64,000 bases of DNA from Opitutales bacterium. Lineage in GTDB: Bacteria; Verrucomicrobiota; Verrucomicrobiia; Opitutales; JABSRG01. Positions 8,602 to 16,419 of this stretch are shown in pieces. Position 1 is the first letter of the stretch. Each line of letters starts with the position of its first letter. The stretch covers positions 1 to 64,000 of the forward strand of contig JANQKZ010000033.1 in assembly GCA_028280845.1 (NCBI GenBank). The letters are read 5' to 3'. The notes beneath the pieces were generated by a model that ran no database searches, had not been told where the DNA came from, and worked only from the letters and a program-made list of their open reading frames with translations. Both the position numbers and the translations under genes were made by a program.

Positions 8602-8880
8602 ATGTTCATGCCTGAAGTTGTTCGCACCCTCGAAGTTGCCAATAAGCTGGGAATCCACGCCCGTCCAGCTGCCATGATCGTGCGTCTTGCCAATAAATAT
8701 TCCGGCGAAGTTCTCGTCGAAAAAGACGACGAGCAAGTCAATGGAAAGAGCATTATGGGGCTTATGATGTTAGCCGCCGGCCAGGGTTCTCAGCTGAAAA
8801 TTACGGTGGAGGACGAAAATGGAACGTCCCTTCTGGACGAGCTGGAAGAACTCTTTATTCGGCGTTTCGAAGAGTCCTGA
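8602..8880 (+). CDS. ptsH: HPr-like phosphocarrier protein
   Basis: 92 residues. HPr accepts phosphate from enzyme I on the His of 'LGIHARPAAMI' and can be phosphorylated by HPr kinase on the Ser of 'VNGKSIMGLMML'. Both sites are intact, so it could take part in sugar transport or only in regulation. No enzyme I, EII or HPr kinase gene lies in the window; in verrucomicrobia HPr is often regulatory, which is an inference here. A second ATG six bases downstream (MPEVV) is equally likely as start. The acidic C-terminus is normal. Confidence 0.93.
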   Translation: MFMPEVVRTLEVANKLGIHARPAAMIVRLANKYSGEVLVEKDDEQVNGKSIMGLMMLAAGQGSQLKITVEDENGTSLLDELEELFIRRFEES

Positions 8881-9131
8881 TTGCCAGATCAAAAGATTTA
8901 CATCTTTTTTGAAGTTCATCTCCAGTTTCGGTTGGCCGTATTTAGAGCCTCGAATGAAATTAACTAAGTGCTGATGGTCAATGGTTTGCAAAAATCAATA
9001 AACTGATATCAATTAAAATAGCTACGCCTTAAACCGTTAGACAGAGTGGACCCCGAAAGGCCCCGGGAATTTGAGGCTTATTCCGCTAAAATTCCCTGCT
9101 TATTTTCCGATGAATAATTTCGGAGAACAAA

Positions 9132-9602
9132 ATGGGTCATTTTCTTAGCAAAGCCAGGGGGTTCACCTTAGTCGAAATTATGGTCGTGGTCATCATAATC
9201 GGAGTGGTTGCTGCTATTGCTATCCCGGTCTTCAACATGATGCGGATGAATTCACAAGCGACCCGGATAGTGAATGACATGAAAACTTACCGGACTGCCT
9301 TTGAAATGCACGCCTTTGAGATGGGAATCTGGCCACCTGATGTAAACCGGGGAACCATCCCCCCGACCATGGCGGATTATCTGCGCGATGAGAGTTTCAC
9401 GGAAATCACAGTCGTGGGAGGAAACTGGGATTGGGATTTCGATCAATCCTTTGCCTATGCGGCGATCAGTATCATCGAGCCTACAGGAGGAACCAACGTC
9501 ATGCAGAAGATTGACGAGATGCTCGATGATGGCGCCCTCGAATCCGGTGAGTTCAAGCAAGTGGCCGGAGCTCGATTTGCCCTCATTCTCGAAGAGCAGT
9601 AG
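9132..9602 (+). CDS. Type IV pilin-like / type II secretion pseudopilin
   Basis: 156 residues. A short positively charged leader ending in Gly is followed by 'FTLVEIMVVVIIIGVVAAI', the class III signal cut by prepilin peptidase between Gly and Phe and then the hydrophobic spine helix (about residues 10-32). The rest is a small globular domain with a Trp/Asp-rich patch 'GGNWDWDFDQSFAYA', as in GspG/GspH-like pseudopilins of Opitutae. No other secretion or pilus gene flanks it, so it is an orphan pseudopilin whose assembly machine is elsewhere. The ATG at 9132 is preceded by 'cggagaacaaa', a fair ribosome site. Confidence 0.85.
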   Translation: MGHFLSKARGFTLVEIMVVVIIIGVVAAIAIPVFNMMRMNSQATRIVNDMKTYRTAFEMHAFEMGIWPPDVNRGTIPPTMADYLRDESFTEITVVGGNWDWDFDQSFAYAAISIIEPTGGTNVMQKIDEMLDDGALESGEFKQVAGARFALILEEQ

Positions 9603-9620
9603 GGGGGCCGCAGAACCAAC

Positions 9621-12600
9621 CTACCGGTTGATTTCTGAAGCTAGAATCGTTTCACTCTCTTTTTTCCAACTCGAATCAGGAGCCGCCGGCTTACGCCACC
9701 AATTCCACATACCTCGTATCAACCCGACGAAGTCTTCTAAGAGCATATAAATCGAGGGAACCAGGAGCAATGTGATGGCCGTGGCAAAAATGATCCCGAA
9801 GCCAAGGGATGTCGCCATGGGCTTGAGAAACTGCGCCTGCAAACTCCTTTCCATGAGAATGGGAATCAGGCCGACAAAAGTGGTCAACGAGGTTAACATG
9901 ATGGGCCGGAAGCGGGCCGCACCGGCTTCCCATACGGCATCTTTGAGGGGGACGCCTTTCCGCCGCTGTTTGTTGATATAGTCCACCAGGACCAAAGAGT
10001 CGTTCACCACTACCCCTGATAAGGCAATGATGCCCAGCATTGACAGGAAGCTGACCGCCTGCCCAGTGAGCAAGTGGCCAAAGATGGCCCCGGTCACCCC
10101 GAAAGGAATGACGGCCATCACGATAAACGGTTGCAGGTAACTCTTAAAGGGGACAGCCAGCAACCCGTAGATCAAAAAGGCCACGAGGACTGCTCCCCCC
10201 ATGAGGCTGGATTGAGTTTCTTCCCAGTCCTTGGCCTCCCCACCCTTGACCAGGGCGACGCCCGGATACTTTTCGCTGATCTCTTTCAACAGGCTGTCAT
10301 CATTGGGGCCTTCTCCATAGAGGGCCCGGTTGATAGCGCCAAAATCGGCCACCTCCTTGTCCGCATCGGCCTGGATATTGATCACCCGCCGGCGATCAAT
10401 TCGGGTAATCGTGGGGAAGCCCTCCCCTATGGATAGGTCCGCCACTTCTCCAATCGGCACTTCGATCCCGGCCGGAGTGCGAATTCGCATATTTTCCAAA
10501 TCGCCCAGAGACACCCGCTCGCCGCGCGGGTAGCGCACCATGATCCGGATATCGTCCCGACCTCGTTGGATGCGTTGAGCTTCAGCCCCATAAAATGCAG
10601 ACCGGACCTGACGCCCGAGATCAGCAGCGGTCAAGCCCAGGATCTCTCCCTGCGGTTTGATCCTCAGTTTGATCTCTTTCTTCCCTTCTGAATAGGTGTC
10701 ACGGATATCCATTAACCCATCAAACACGGCTAGCCGTTCCCGGATCTCCGCTGAAGCCACGACCAGCTGGTCAAAGTCCGGACCCGTCAGCCGAATATCA
10801 ATGGGTAATCCGGTGGGGGGCCCGGCATTGGCATTGATGATGAGCTGGCGCGCACCCGGAATGTCCCCGATCTTCTCCCGCCAACGTTCGGACACCTGGA
10901 CTGCGCTCGACTCGCGCACTTCGGACTTCGTCAATTCAACCAGGACAAACCCACGATTGGTGCCGGTAGCTCCGATCCCAAACCCGATGAACTCGGCCAA
11001 GCCGTTCACGGGATTTCCCTTATCCGCCGAAAGGTCCTCCTCTACAATTTCATCGAGGGCCCGACCGATCCGATCCATGGCCGCATTGGTCACTTCAAAT
11101 GCAGTACCTTCCGGCATGCGTAGCTCAATTTGAATGAAATCGCTCGGAACCGAGGGGAAAGGGGAAAATTTCACCCAACCTCCAACGATCATTCCAAGCC
11201 CGATGATGAAAACCGCGAGAAAGCTGGCCGTCGTCAGATAGCGCCATTCCAGGCAAACCCGCAAAAAGGGGCGGTAAACCTTTGCCACGAAGCGCTCCAA
11301 GCCATCGGCCACACTGCGCTGGAAACGAGAGAGCGGGTCCAGTTTATCCCGCTTCTTCTTGTCCCCTACCTTACAAAGCGACAGATGATAGGGCAGCACC
11401 AGCTTACTCTGCACCAGGGAAAACAGGAGCGTCGGCATGACCACCAGTGGAATCGATGCCATAAATTTCCCCAACTGCCCAGGCAGGAAAAACACCGGAA
11501 TAAAAGCCACAATAGTGGTCAACACCGCGAAGGTCACCGGGGTCGACACCGCATGCGTTCCCCGGATACTGGACTCTACCCCAGGTCCGTTGCGCTGGTA
11601 TTCTGTAAAGACACTTTCCCCAACCACGATCGCGTCATCCACCACGATCCCGAGAACCAGGATAAAGGCGAAGAGCGAGATCAAATTGACCGATACCCCA
11701 ATAAATGGACCCACCAGGAAGGTCCCCAGGAAGCTGACCGGAATCCCGATTGCTACAAAGAAGGCCAACGATGGACGCAGAAAGAGCGAAAGGGATAACA
11801 TCACCAGAAGCAACCCATAGAGGCCATTCTCAATCAGCATATTGATACGACCTTTCAGATAAAAGGAGCTGTCACCCCATACTTCCGCCTCCAACCCGTC
11901 TGGGAGCCAGGTGGTGCTCACGGTATCGACGTAGGCATTTACCTTGTTCGAAATATCGATCGGGCTCTCCGACCCCACTTCGCGAACCAGCACCAGGGCA
12001 GAGGGTTTGTTATTATAAGTAGTCAGATAAGGGTCGTCGGTGAAACCATCTTTGACCGTCGCGACATCCCCTACCGTGATGCGCGTGCCATCCGGATTGG
12101 TCAGGAGGACGAGATTGGCAAACTCCACCCCCCGATAGGCCTGCTCTTTCGTTCGCAATAGGATCTCCCCTCCTGAGGATTTGATCGCTCCACCCGGCAG
12201 ATCCACCGAGGACCGTTGCACCGCCGAGACCACATCATTAAACGTGAGTCCGTATTTCCGGAGATCATTCTCCGATACTTCAATAGCTATTTCATATTCA
12301 CGAACGCCCTGGATAATCGCTTGCGAGACCCCGGGCAACGCCGTGATTTCGTCTCGCATGCGCTCGGCGACCTCCTTGAGGGAGCGCTCATCCGCATCGC
12401 CGTAAACTGCGACCCACAACACATCCCGCTGAATCAGCAGCTCTTCCACAATGGGTCGCTCCGTCTCCTGGGGGAAGGTGGTGATGGCGTCAACCCGTGC
12501 TTTGATGTCGTCCTTGACCCGGCTCAGGTTGGCCCCTTTCCGAACCTCGGCCGTGACCGTTCCCATCCCCTCCATGGCAGAGGAGGTGATTTCCTTGATC

Positions 12601-12821
12601 CCATCTACACCCTGGATCGCTTCCTCGATCCGGACCACCACGCCCTCCTCAACCTCTTCCGGTGCCGCGCCAAGGTAAGGCACCCGCACCACGACCATAT
12701 CGAGGGAAAATTGAGGGAAGAGCTCCTGCTTGACATTGACCAGGGAAGCCAGACCGCCCACCACGATGATGAGCATGAGCAAGTTGGCCGCTACCCCATT
12801 TCTGGTGAACCAGGCAATCAT
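9621..12821 (-). CDS. RND efflux pump, inner-membrane permease (AcrB/MdtB-like)
   Basis: 1066 residues, the proton-driven inner-membrane pump of a tripartite efflux system. The start 'MIAWFTRNGVAANLLML' is the first membrane helix, followed by periplasmic porter domains. The second half repeats the arrangement, giving the usual 12 helices. The proton-relay Asp pair is in 'LGIVVDDAIVVGESVF' (about residue 395). The ATG overlaps the stop of the upstream fusion-protein gene by 4 bases, so the two are translationally coupled. The sequence fits the hydrophobe/amphiphile (HAE) class better than the metal class, but substrates are unknown. Confidence 0.93.
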   Translation of the reverse strand: MIAWFTRNGVAANLLMLIIVVGGLASLVNVKQELFPQFSLDMVVVRVPYLGAAPEEVEEGVVVRIEEAIQGVDGIKEITSSAMEGMGTVTAEVRKGANLSRVKDDIKARVDAITTFPQETERPIVEELLIQRDVLWVAVYGDADERSLKEVAERMRDEITALPGVSQAIIQGVREYEIAIEVSENDLRKYGLTFNDVVSAVQRSSVDLPGGAIKSSGGEILLRTKEQAYRGVEFANLVLLTNPDGTRITVGDVATVKDGFTDDPYLTTYNNKPSALVLVREVGSESPIDISNKVNAYVDTVSTTWLPDGLEAEVWGDSSFYLKGRINMLIENGLYGLLLVMLSLSLFLRPSLAFFVAIGIPVSFLGTFLVGPFIGVSVNLISLFAFILVLGIVVDDAIVVGESVFTEYQRNGPGVESSIRGTHAVSTPVTFAVLTTIVAFIPVFFLPGQLGKFMASIPLVVMPTLLFSLVQSKLVLPYHLSLCKVGDKKKRDKLDPLSRFQRSVADGLERFVAKVYRPFLRVCLEWRYLTTASFLAVFIIGLGMIVGGWVKFSPFPSVPSDFIQIELRMPEGTAFEVTNAAMDRIGRALDEIVEEDLSADKGNPVNGLAEFIGFGIGATGTNRGFVLVELTKSEVRESSAVQVSERWREKIGDIPGARQLIINANAGPPTGLPIDIRLTGPDFDQLVVASAEIRERLAVFDGLMDIRDTYSEGKKEIKLRIKPQGEILGLTAADLGRQVRSAFYGAEAQRIQRGRDDIRIMVRYPRGERVSLGDLENMRIRTPAGIEVPIGEVADLSIGEGFPTITRIDRRRVINIQADADKEVADFGAINRALYGEGPNDDSLLKEISEKYPGVALVKGGEAKDWEETQSSLMGGAVLVAFLIYGLLAVPFKSYLQPFIVMAVIPFGVTGAIFGHLLTGQAVSFLSMLGIIALSGVVVNDSLVLVDYINKQRRKGVPLKDAVWEAGAARFRPIMLTSLTTFVGLIPILMERSLQAQFLKPMATSLGFGIIFATAITLLLVPSIYMLLEDFVGLIRGMWNWWRKPAAPDSSWKKESETILASEINR

Positions 12822-14086
12822 ATGGAGTCATCTCCTTCCTGTTCCACCTCCGCTACCTCCAGTTCAGTCCCGGTTGTGGGTATAGTCTCCCGAATCGTTC
12901 CGGACTCATCCACCGGAATCACCTCCATGCCATCGATGAAAAAGGTGAGCGGTGTCAGGCAGATCTGGTCGCCCGTTTTCAGGCCAGCACCGACAATCGC
13001 TTCACTGGAGTCGGTTTTGACAATGCTGACTTCGCGCGCCCGTAAGCGGTTATTCTGATCGAGAACATAGACCAGATTCCCATCCTGGAGGGTGCTGCGG
13101 GGAATCCGGAAAGCTTCCGGAATGAAATTGCCTTCGATTTCAGCTTCGACGAACAGGCCTACCTTGAGTGGCGGCTTGGCTCCATCGTTAGTCCGCGCAT
13201 AGGGCTTGTCCACCTTGGCCACCACATAGGTCATTCGACTGCGGGTATCGATGACCCCCTCCGTTCGATCCAGGCTGCCCTCCCAGATATGCCGCTCACC
13301 TCCATAGGTAGCCGACAGGTAGACGGTTGGATTATAACGCTCACTCCGTTCCCCCTCATAAAGCTCAGGGAGTTCAAAAAAAGCGGTTTGCTCCGCGGTC
13401 ACCGGCAACCGGACCTCGGCTACATCCACGGAATATACTTGCGCGAGCTGACTTGCACGAGCGCTCACAGCTTGCCCGATGTCGACCATCTTTATCCGTA
13501 CACGACCATCGTAGGGAGCACGGATTTTAGTCTTATCCAGATTCCGTTTCGCCACCGCGAGGTTTGCCTGCGCAGCCTCAATTTCTGCTTTGGCATTCAG
13601 CATCTGGGGTTTCCGCAGGACAAGATCATTGGGTTCCCCCCGCCCCAGGTCTTCCCAGTCCTGCCGGGCTTGAGCCGAAAGGGCTTCCTCTTGAGCGAGG
13701 GCCAGCCTGGCCTGGGCTACCCTGGCCTCCGATGCCGCCAGAGCCGCCTCATACTCTACCGGATCGATTTGCAGAAGCACCTCTCCCTTTTTGAAGAAGC
13801 CCCCGTCCACAAAGTTGGGAGACACCATGATGATCGGTCCTGACACTTCCGCGGTGAGGACCGTTTCGGTCTTGGGAACCACCGTTCCCTGGGTCCTTAC
13901 GGACAACCGGATGGGCTCCGCCTCGACCCGATACACCTCTACCGTTGGCAGGACCCGGGTAGGCTCTTTTTTCTCGGGTTCCGGCTTGGTCACATACATG
14001 ACGGCCAGGAACGCAACTGCTATCCCGATCGCTCCGATCGGCAGCATGATTTTTAGGAATAGTCGAAAGGGTTTTGAATCATCCAT
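12818..14086 (-). CDS. RND efflux periplasmic membrane-fusion protein
   Basis: About 422 residues (HlyD/AcrA family), linking the pump to the outer-membrane channel. An N-terminal membrane anchor (about residues 8-32: 'IMLPIGAIGIAVAFLAVMYV') is followed by a lipoyl-like half, a hairpin of Ala-rich coiled coil ('AALAASEARVAQARLALAQEE') and the return half 'TKIRAPYDGRVRIKMVDIGQ'. The ATG at 14086 (MDDSKPF) overlaps the end of the outer-membrane-factor gene by 8 bases. A longer in-frame start at 14179 would lie wholly inside that gene and is unlikely. It is the third gene of the TetR efflux operon. Confidence 0.92.
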   Translation of the reverse strand: MDDSKPFRLFLKIMLPIGAIGIAVAFLAVMYVTKPEPEKKEPTRVLPTVEVYRVEAEPIRLSVRTQGTVVPKTETVLTAEVSGPIIMVSPNFVDGGFFKKGEVLLQIDPVEYEAALAASEARVAQARLALAQEEALSAQARQDWEDLGRGEPNDLVLRKPQMLNAKAEIEAAQANLAVAKRNLDKTKIRAPYDGRVRIKMVDIGQAVSARASQLAQVYSVDVAEVRLPVTAEQTAFFELPELYEGERSERYNPTVYLSATYGGERHIWEGSLDRTEGVIDTRSRMTYVVAKVDKPYARTNDGAKPPLKVGLFVEAEIEGNFIPEAFRIPRSTLQDGNLVYVLDQNNRLRAREVSIVKTDSSEAIVGAGLKTGDQICLTPLTFFIDGMEVIPVDESGTIRETIPTTGTELEVAEVEQEGDDSI

Positions 14087-15557
14087 TGGATACCAGGGGT
14101 TCGGAAATTTGGTCAGCGTCCACCTCCGCGGTAGTCGTTTCGGAATCGAGGGGATCGAGGAAATCCCCTCCCAGGGCAAGGTGGAGATCCACCCGGTTTT
14201 GTAGTCTCGCTTTGGATACAGTCAGCAGATTGGTCTGAGCGTCAAAAGACCGGCGTTGGGATTCGATCACGGTAATGATCCCAACAAGCCCGCGCTGGTA
14301 CCGGTCCCAGGCCAGCTCTTCGGCGCGAATACTCTCCTCGGCTGCGCCAGCCAGGTGCTGTTCCTGATTGCGAAGATAGGCCTCCGTCGCCAGAGCATTC
14401 TCCACTTCGCGAAACGCGGTCAGCAGTGTGTTCTCGTAGCGATAGATTTGCTGTTCATATAGAGCTTCTCGTTGATCGACCTGCCCCTGAATACGCCCAC
14501 CTTGAAAGATCGGTGCGGTCACGTTGCCAGCAAGACTCCAAACAGAAAAGTCAGGATCCACCACATCTTCGAGCTCGTTACTTGCGGTTCCCCCCGTGGC
14601 CGTGAGCGAAAAGGTGGGCAATCTCAGCTTTTTCGTGGCGCTGACTTCTCGCTCCGCCGCCGACAGCCGCCGCTCAGCGGATCGGATATCCGGCCGACGA
14701 TTCAATAAGCGGCTGGGCAACCCAACCGGTACTGCGCCTTCAATGGTCGGCAGCTGCTCCACCGTCTCAATCTGGTTGGCGGGATAGCGCCCCAGAACCG
14801 TTTCGAGTGTGCGCACGATGATATCTCGGTTAATTCGATTTTGCTCCAACAAGGACCGGGCACTCAGGGTCTGCGAGCGAATGAGCCGGTAATCCAGCGC
14901 ACTGCTCAGCCCGCGTTCAAATTGCCGCTGAACCAGCAATTCATTGCTTTCAAAGGTCTGCAGACGCTCCTCGGCCAACTCCAGCTGGGCCTCAATCTCG
15001 ATATAATCAAACCATAGCCGGGCCACCTGTGCCGCCAGGGAGAGCCGGGCCGCCTCATAATCGGCCTCCGTAGCTTCGAGTTCCCCGATGGCCGCGCTTC
15101 GACCATCGCGAACCCGGCCCCAAACATCGAGTTCCCACGTGCTGCTCAGCCCTATATTGTAATTGTCAAAGGTGATCGGTTGAATCGGCACCCCCCCGCC
15201 AAACTGATTGGTTTTCTGCCGGGACGCCCCCAGGTTGGCCCCCAGCGTGGGGTAGAGGTCTGCTCCCGCCACTCGGGCTCCCGCCCGCGCGGCTTCAATG
15301 CGTGCCGCTGCGATCTGCAGATCCCGATTGTGGACCAGGGCCTCCAGCACCAAGGACTCGAGCACCGGGTCCTGGAAAGTCACCAGCCACCCGGTAGCTA
15401 CTCCTTCCTCGGTCGCCGCCAATTCCCCTTCACCCAAAGCCTCCCATGCCTCCGGGACCGCTACTTCGTGATTTGCCGTCCGGTCCTCCGGACTCGTGGC
15501 GCACCCTGCCAGACCGCCCATAACCCCAACCAGCATCAGAGCCCGCCTGAAATTCAT
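14079..15557 (-). CDS. Outer-membrane efflux lipoprotein (NodT/OprM family)
   Basis: 492 residues. The signal peptide ends in the lipobox 'LAGC' (Cys at about residue 19), so the mature protein is lipid-anchored. The body is the TolC-like duplicated helical barrel: 'NRDLQIAAARIEAARAGARV', 'SSTWELDVWGRVRDG' and, in the second repeat, 'NVTAPIFQGGRIQGQVDQRE' are standard NodT motifs. It starts with ATGA overlapping the TetR stop and ends overlapping the fusion-protein start. It provides the exit channel for the pump encoded downstream. Confidence 0.93.
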   Translation of the reverse strand: MNFRRALMLVGVMGGLAGCATSPEDRTANHEVAVPEAWEALGEGELAATEEGVATGWLVTFQDPVLESLVLEALVHNRDLQIAAARIEAARAGARVAGADLYPTLGANLGASRQKTNQFGGGVPIQPITFDNYNIGLSSTWELDVWGRVRDGRSAAIGELEATEADYEAARLSLAAQVARLWFDYIEIEAQLELAEERLQTFESNELLVQRQFERGLSSALDYRLIRSQTLSARSLLEQNRINRDIIVRTLETVLGRYPANQIETVEQLPTIEGAVPVGLPSRLLNRRPDIRSAERRLSAAEREVSATKKLRLPTFSLTATGGTASNELEDVVDPDFSVWSLAGNVTAPIFQGGRIQGQVDQREALYEQQIYRYENTLLTAFREVENALATEAYLRNQEQHLAGAAEESIRAEELAWDRYQRGLVGIITVIESQRRSFDAQTNLLTVSKARLQNRVDLHLALGGDFLDPLDSETTTAEVDADQISEPLVSNG

Positions 15558-16225
15558 GACCGCACCTCCGCTTCTTCCCGATTCGGTACCTCACCCACCC
15601 TGGAATTCGTCAATCCAGCAACAATGAAGTTGATTAGTCGATCAATCATATTATCGACGTTCCCTCTGTTTTCCAGAAAAGGAAACCAGCGTCCAATTTT
15701 CTGATGCTGAATAATCGCACCCAACATGGCAGAAAAACTAAAGTAGACCCGCCAAGTCATCTCCTGCGGATCCATCTTGGGGAGACTCCGGGCCAGCTCC
15801 GGGGAAAAGCGCTCCTTAAATTCTGTAAAAAACTGCTGATGAGCAGTTTCAAAGAACTCATTTCGCTCGACCAGACTTTGCGATATCAGGCGCAAAAACT
15901 TTTCGTCAAATCCGTCCGTCGTGGTAACGGCCTCCCCCAGCGGTCTTAAAATAGCGTCCCAGATGGCTTCAAGGGAGAGCGGAGCCCCACCCGATCGCCG
16001 GAGGGCCTCGTCCAGGAGTTCGATCCGCTTCCGATTAATCGGTTCGATCCGACGGCGGAGCATTTCCATGAAAAGGGCTTCTTTTGACCCAAAGTGATAA
16101 TTGACCGATGCCAGATTCACACCGGCTCGGTCGGTTACATCTCTCAGCGTCGTCGCAGAAAACCCGTGTTGACCAAAGAGGTCCTCTGTCACAGCAAGGA
16201 TTCTATCTTTCGTGGATACTGTCAT
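15554..16225 (-). CDS. TetR-family regulator of the RND efflux operon
   Basis: 223 residues. The N-terminal helix-turn-helix is clear: 'KDRILAVTEDLFGQHGFSAT' then 'LRDVTDRAGVNLASVNYHFG' then 'SKEALF' (about residues 6-52). The C-terminal half is the variable ligand and dimer domain. It is the first gene of a four-gene operon with the efflux genes, with a 4-base overlap (ATGA) to the next gene, so it most likely represses its own operon and is released by a pump substrate. Two palindromes just upstream (16237-16248 and 16272-16283) are candidate operators. Confidence 0.92.
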   Translation of the reverse strand: MTVSTKDRILAVTEDLFGQHGFSATTLRDVTDRAGVNLASVNYHFGSKEALFMEMLRRRIEPINRKRIELLDEALRRSGGAPLSLEAIWDAILRPLGEAVTTTDGFDEKFLRLISQSLVERNEFFETAHQQFFTEFKERFSPELARSLPKMDPQEMTWRVYFSFSAMLGAIIQHQKIGRWFPFLENRGNVDNMIDRLINFIVAGLTNSRVGEVPNREEAEVRS

Positions 16226-16234
16226 GACCTCAAG

Positions 16235-16290
16235 TTAAACAATTGTTTCAAACAAAAGTATAATCCTGTTCAAACAACCGTTTAAGTCAA
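16235..16290 (-). promoter_or_regulatory. Twin palindromic operator in the efflux-operon promoter
   Basis: Two related palindromes lie 12-60 bases upstream of the TetR start: AAACAATTGTTT at 16237-16248 (perfect) and AAACAACCGTTT at 16272-16283. Read on opposite strands both fit TTAAACNNTTGTTTSAA, so they form an inverted pair with centres 35 bases apart. On the reverse strand TTGACT (16285-16290) and TATACT (16257-16262) flank the segment between them, but their 22-base spacing is too long for a standard promoter. The arrangement suits TetR autoregulation. Confidence 0.6.
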
Positions 16291-16419
16291 GTATGCGTTC
16301 AGATAAATTGGCAGGGACCGGGTTTTAGGACACAGTGCAGCCTAGAATAATTGAAATTTGATAGATAAATTCGAACCACCATGCCGCTTAGGAGGCAATG
16401 GCATGGAATTGGATTGGCT

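Noticed and set aside
11130-13058. Long forward open frames opposite the RND pump and fusion-protein genes
   Set aside because: Antisense shadows of strongly conserved genes; the translations are charge- and Pro-rich without structure.
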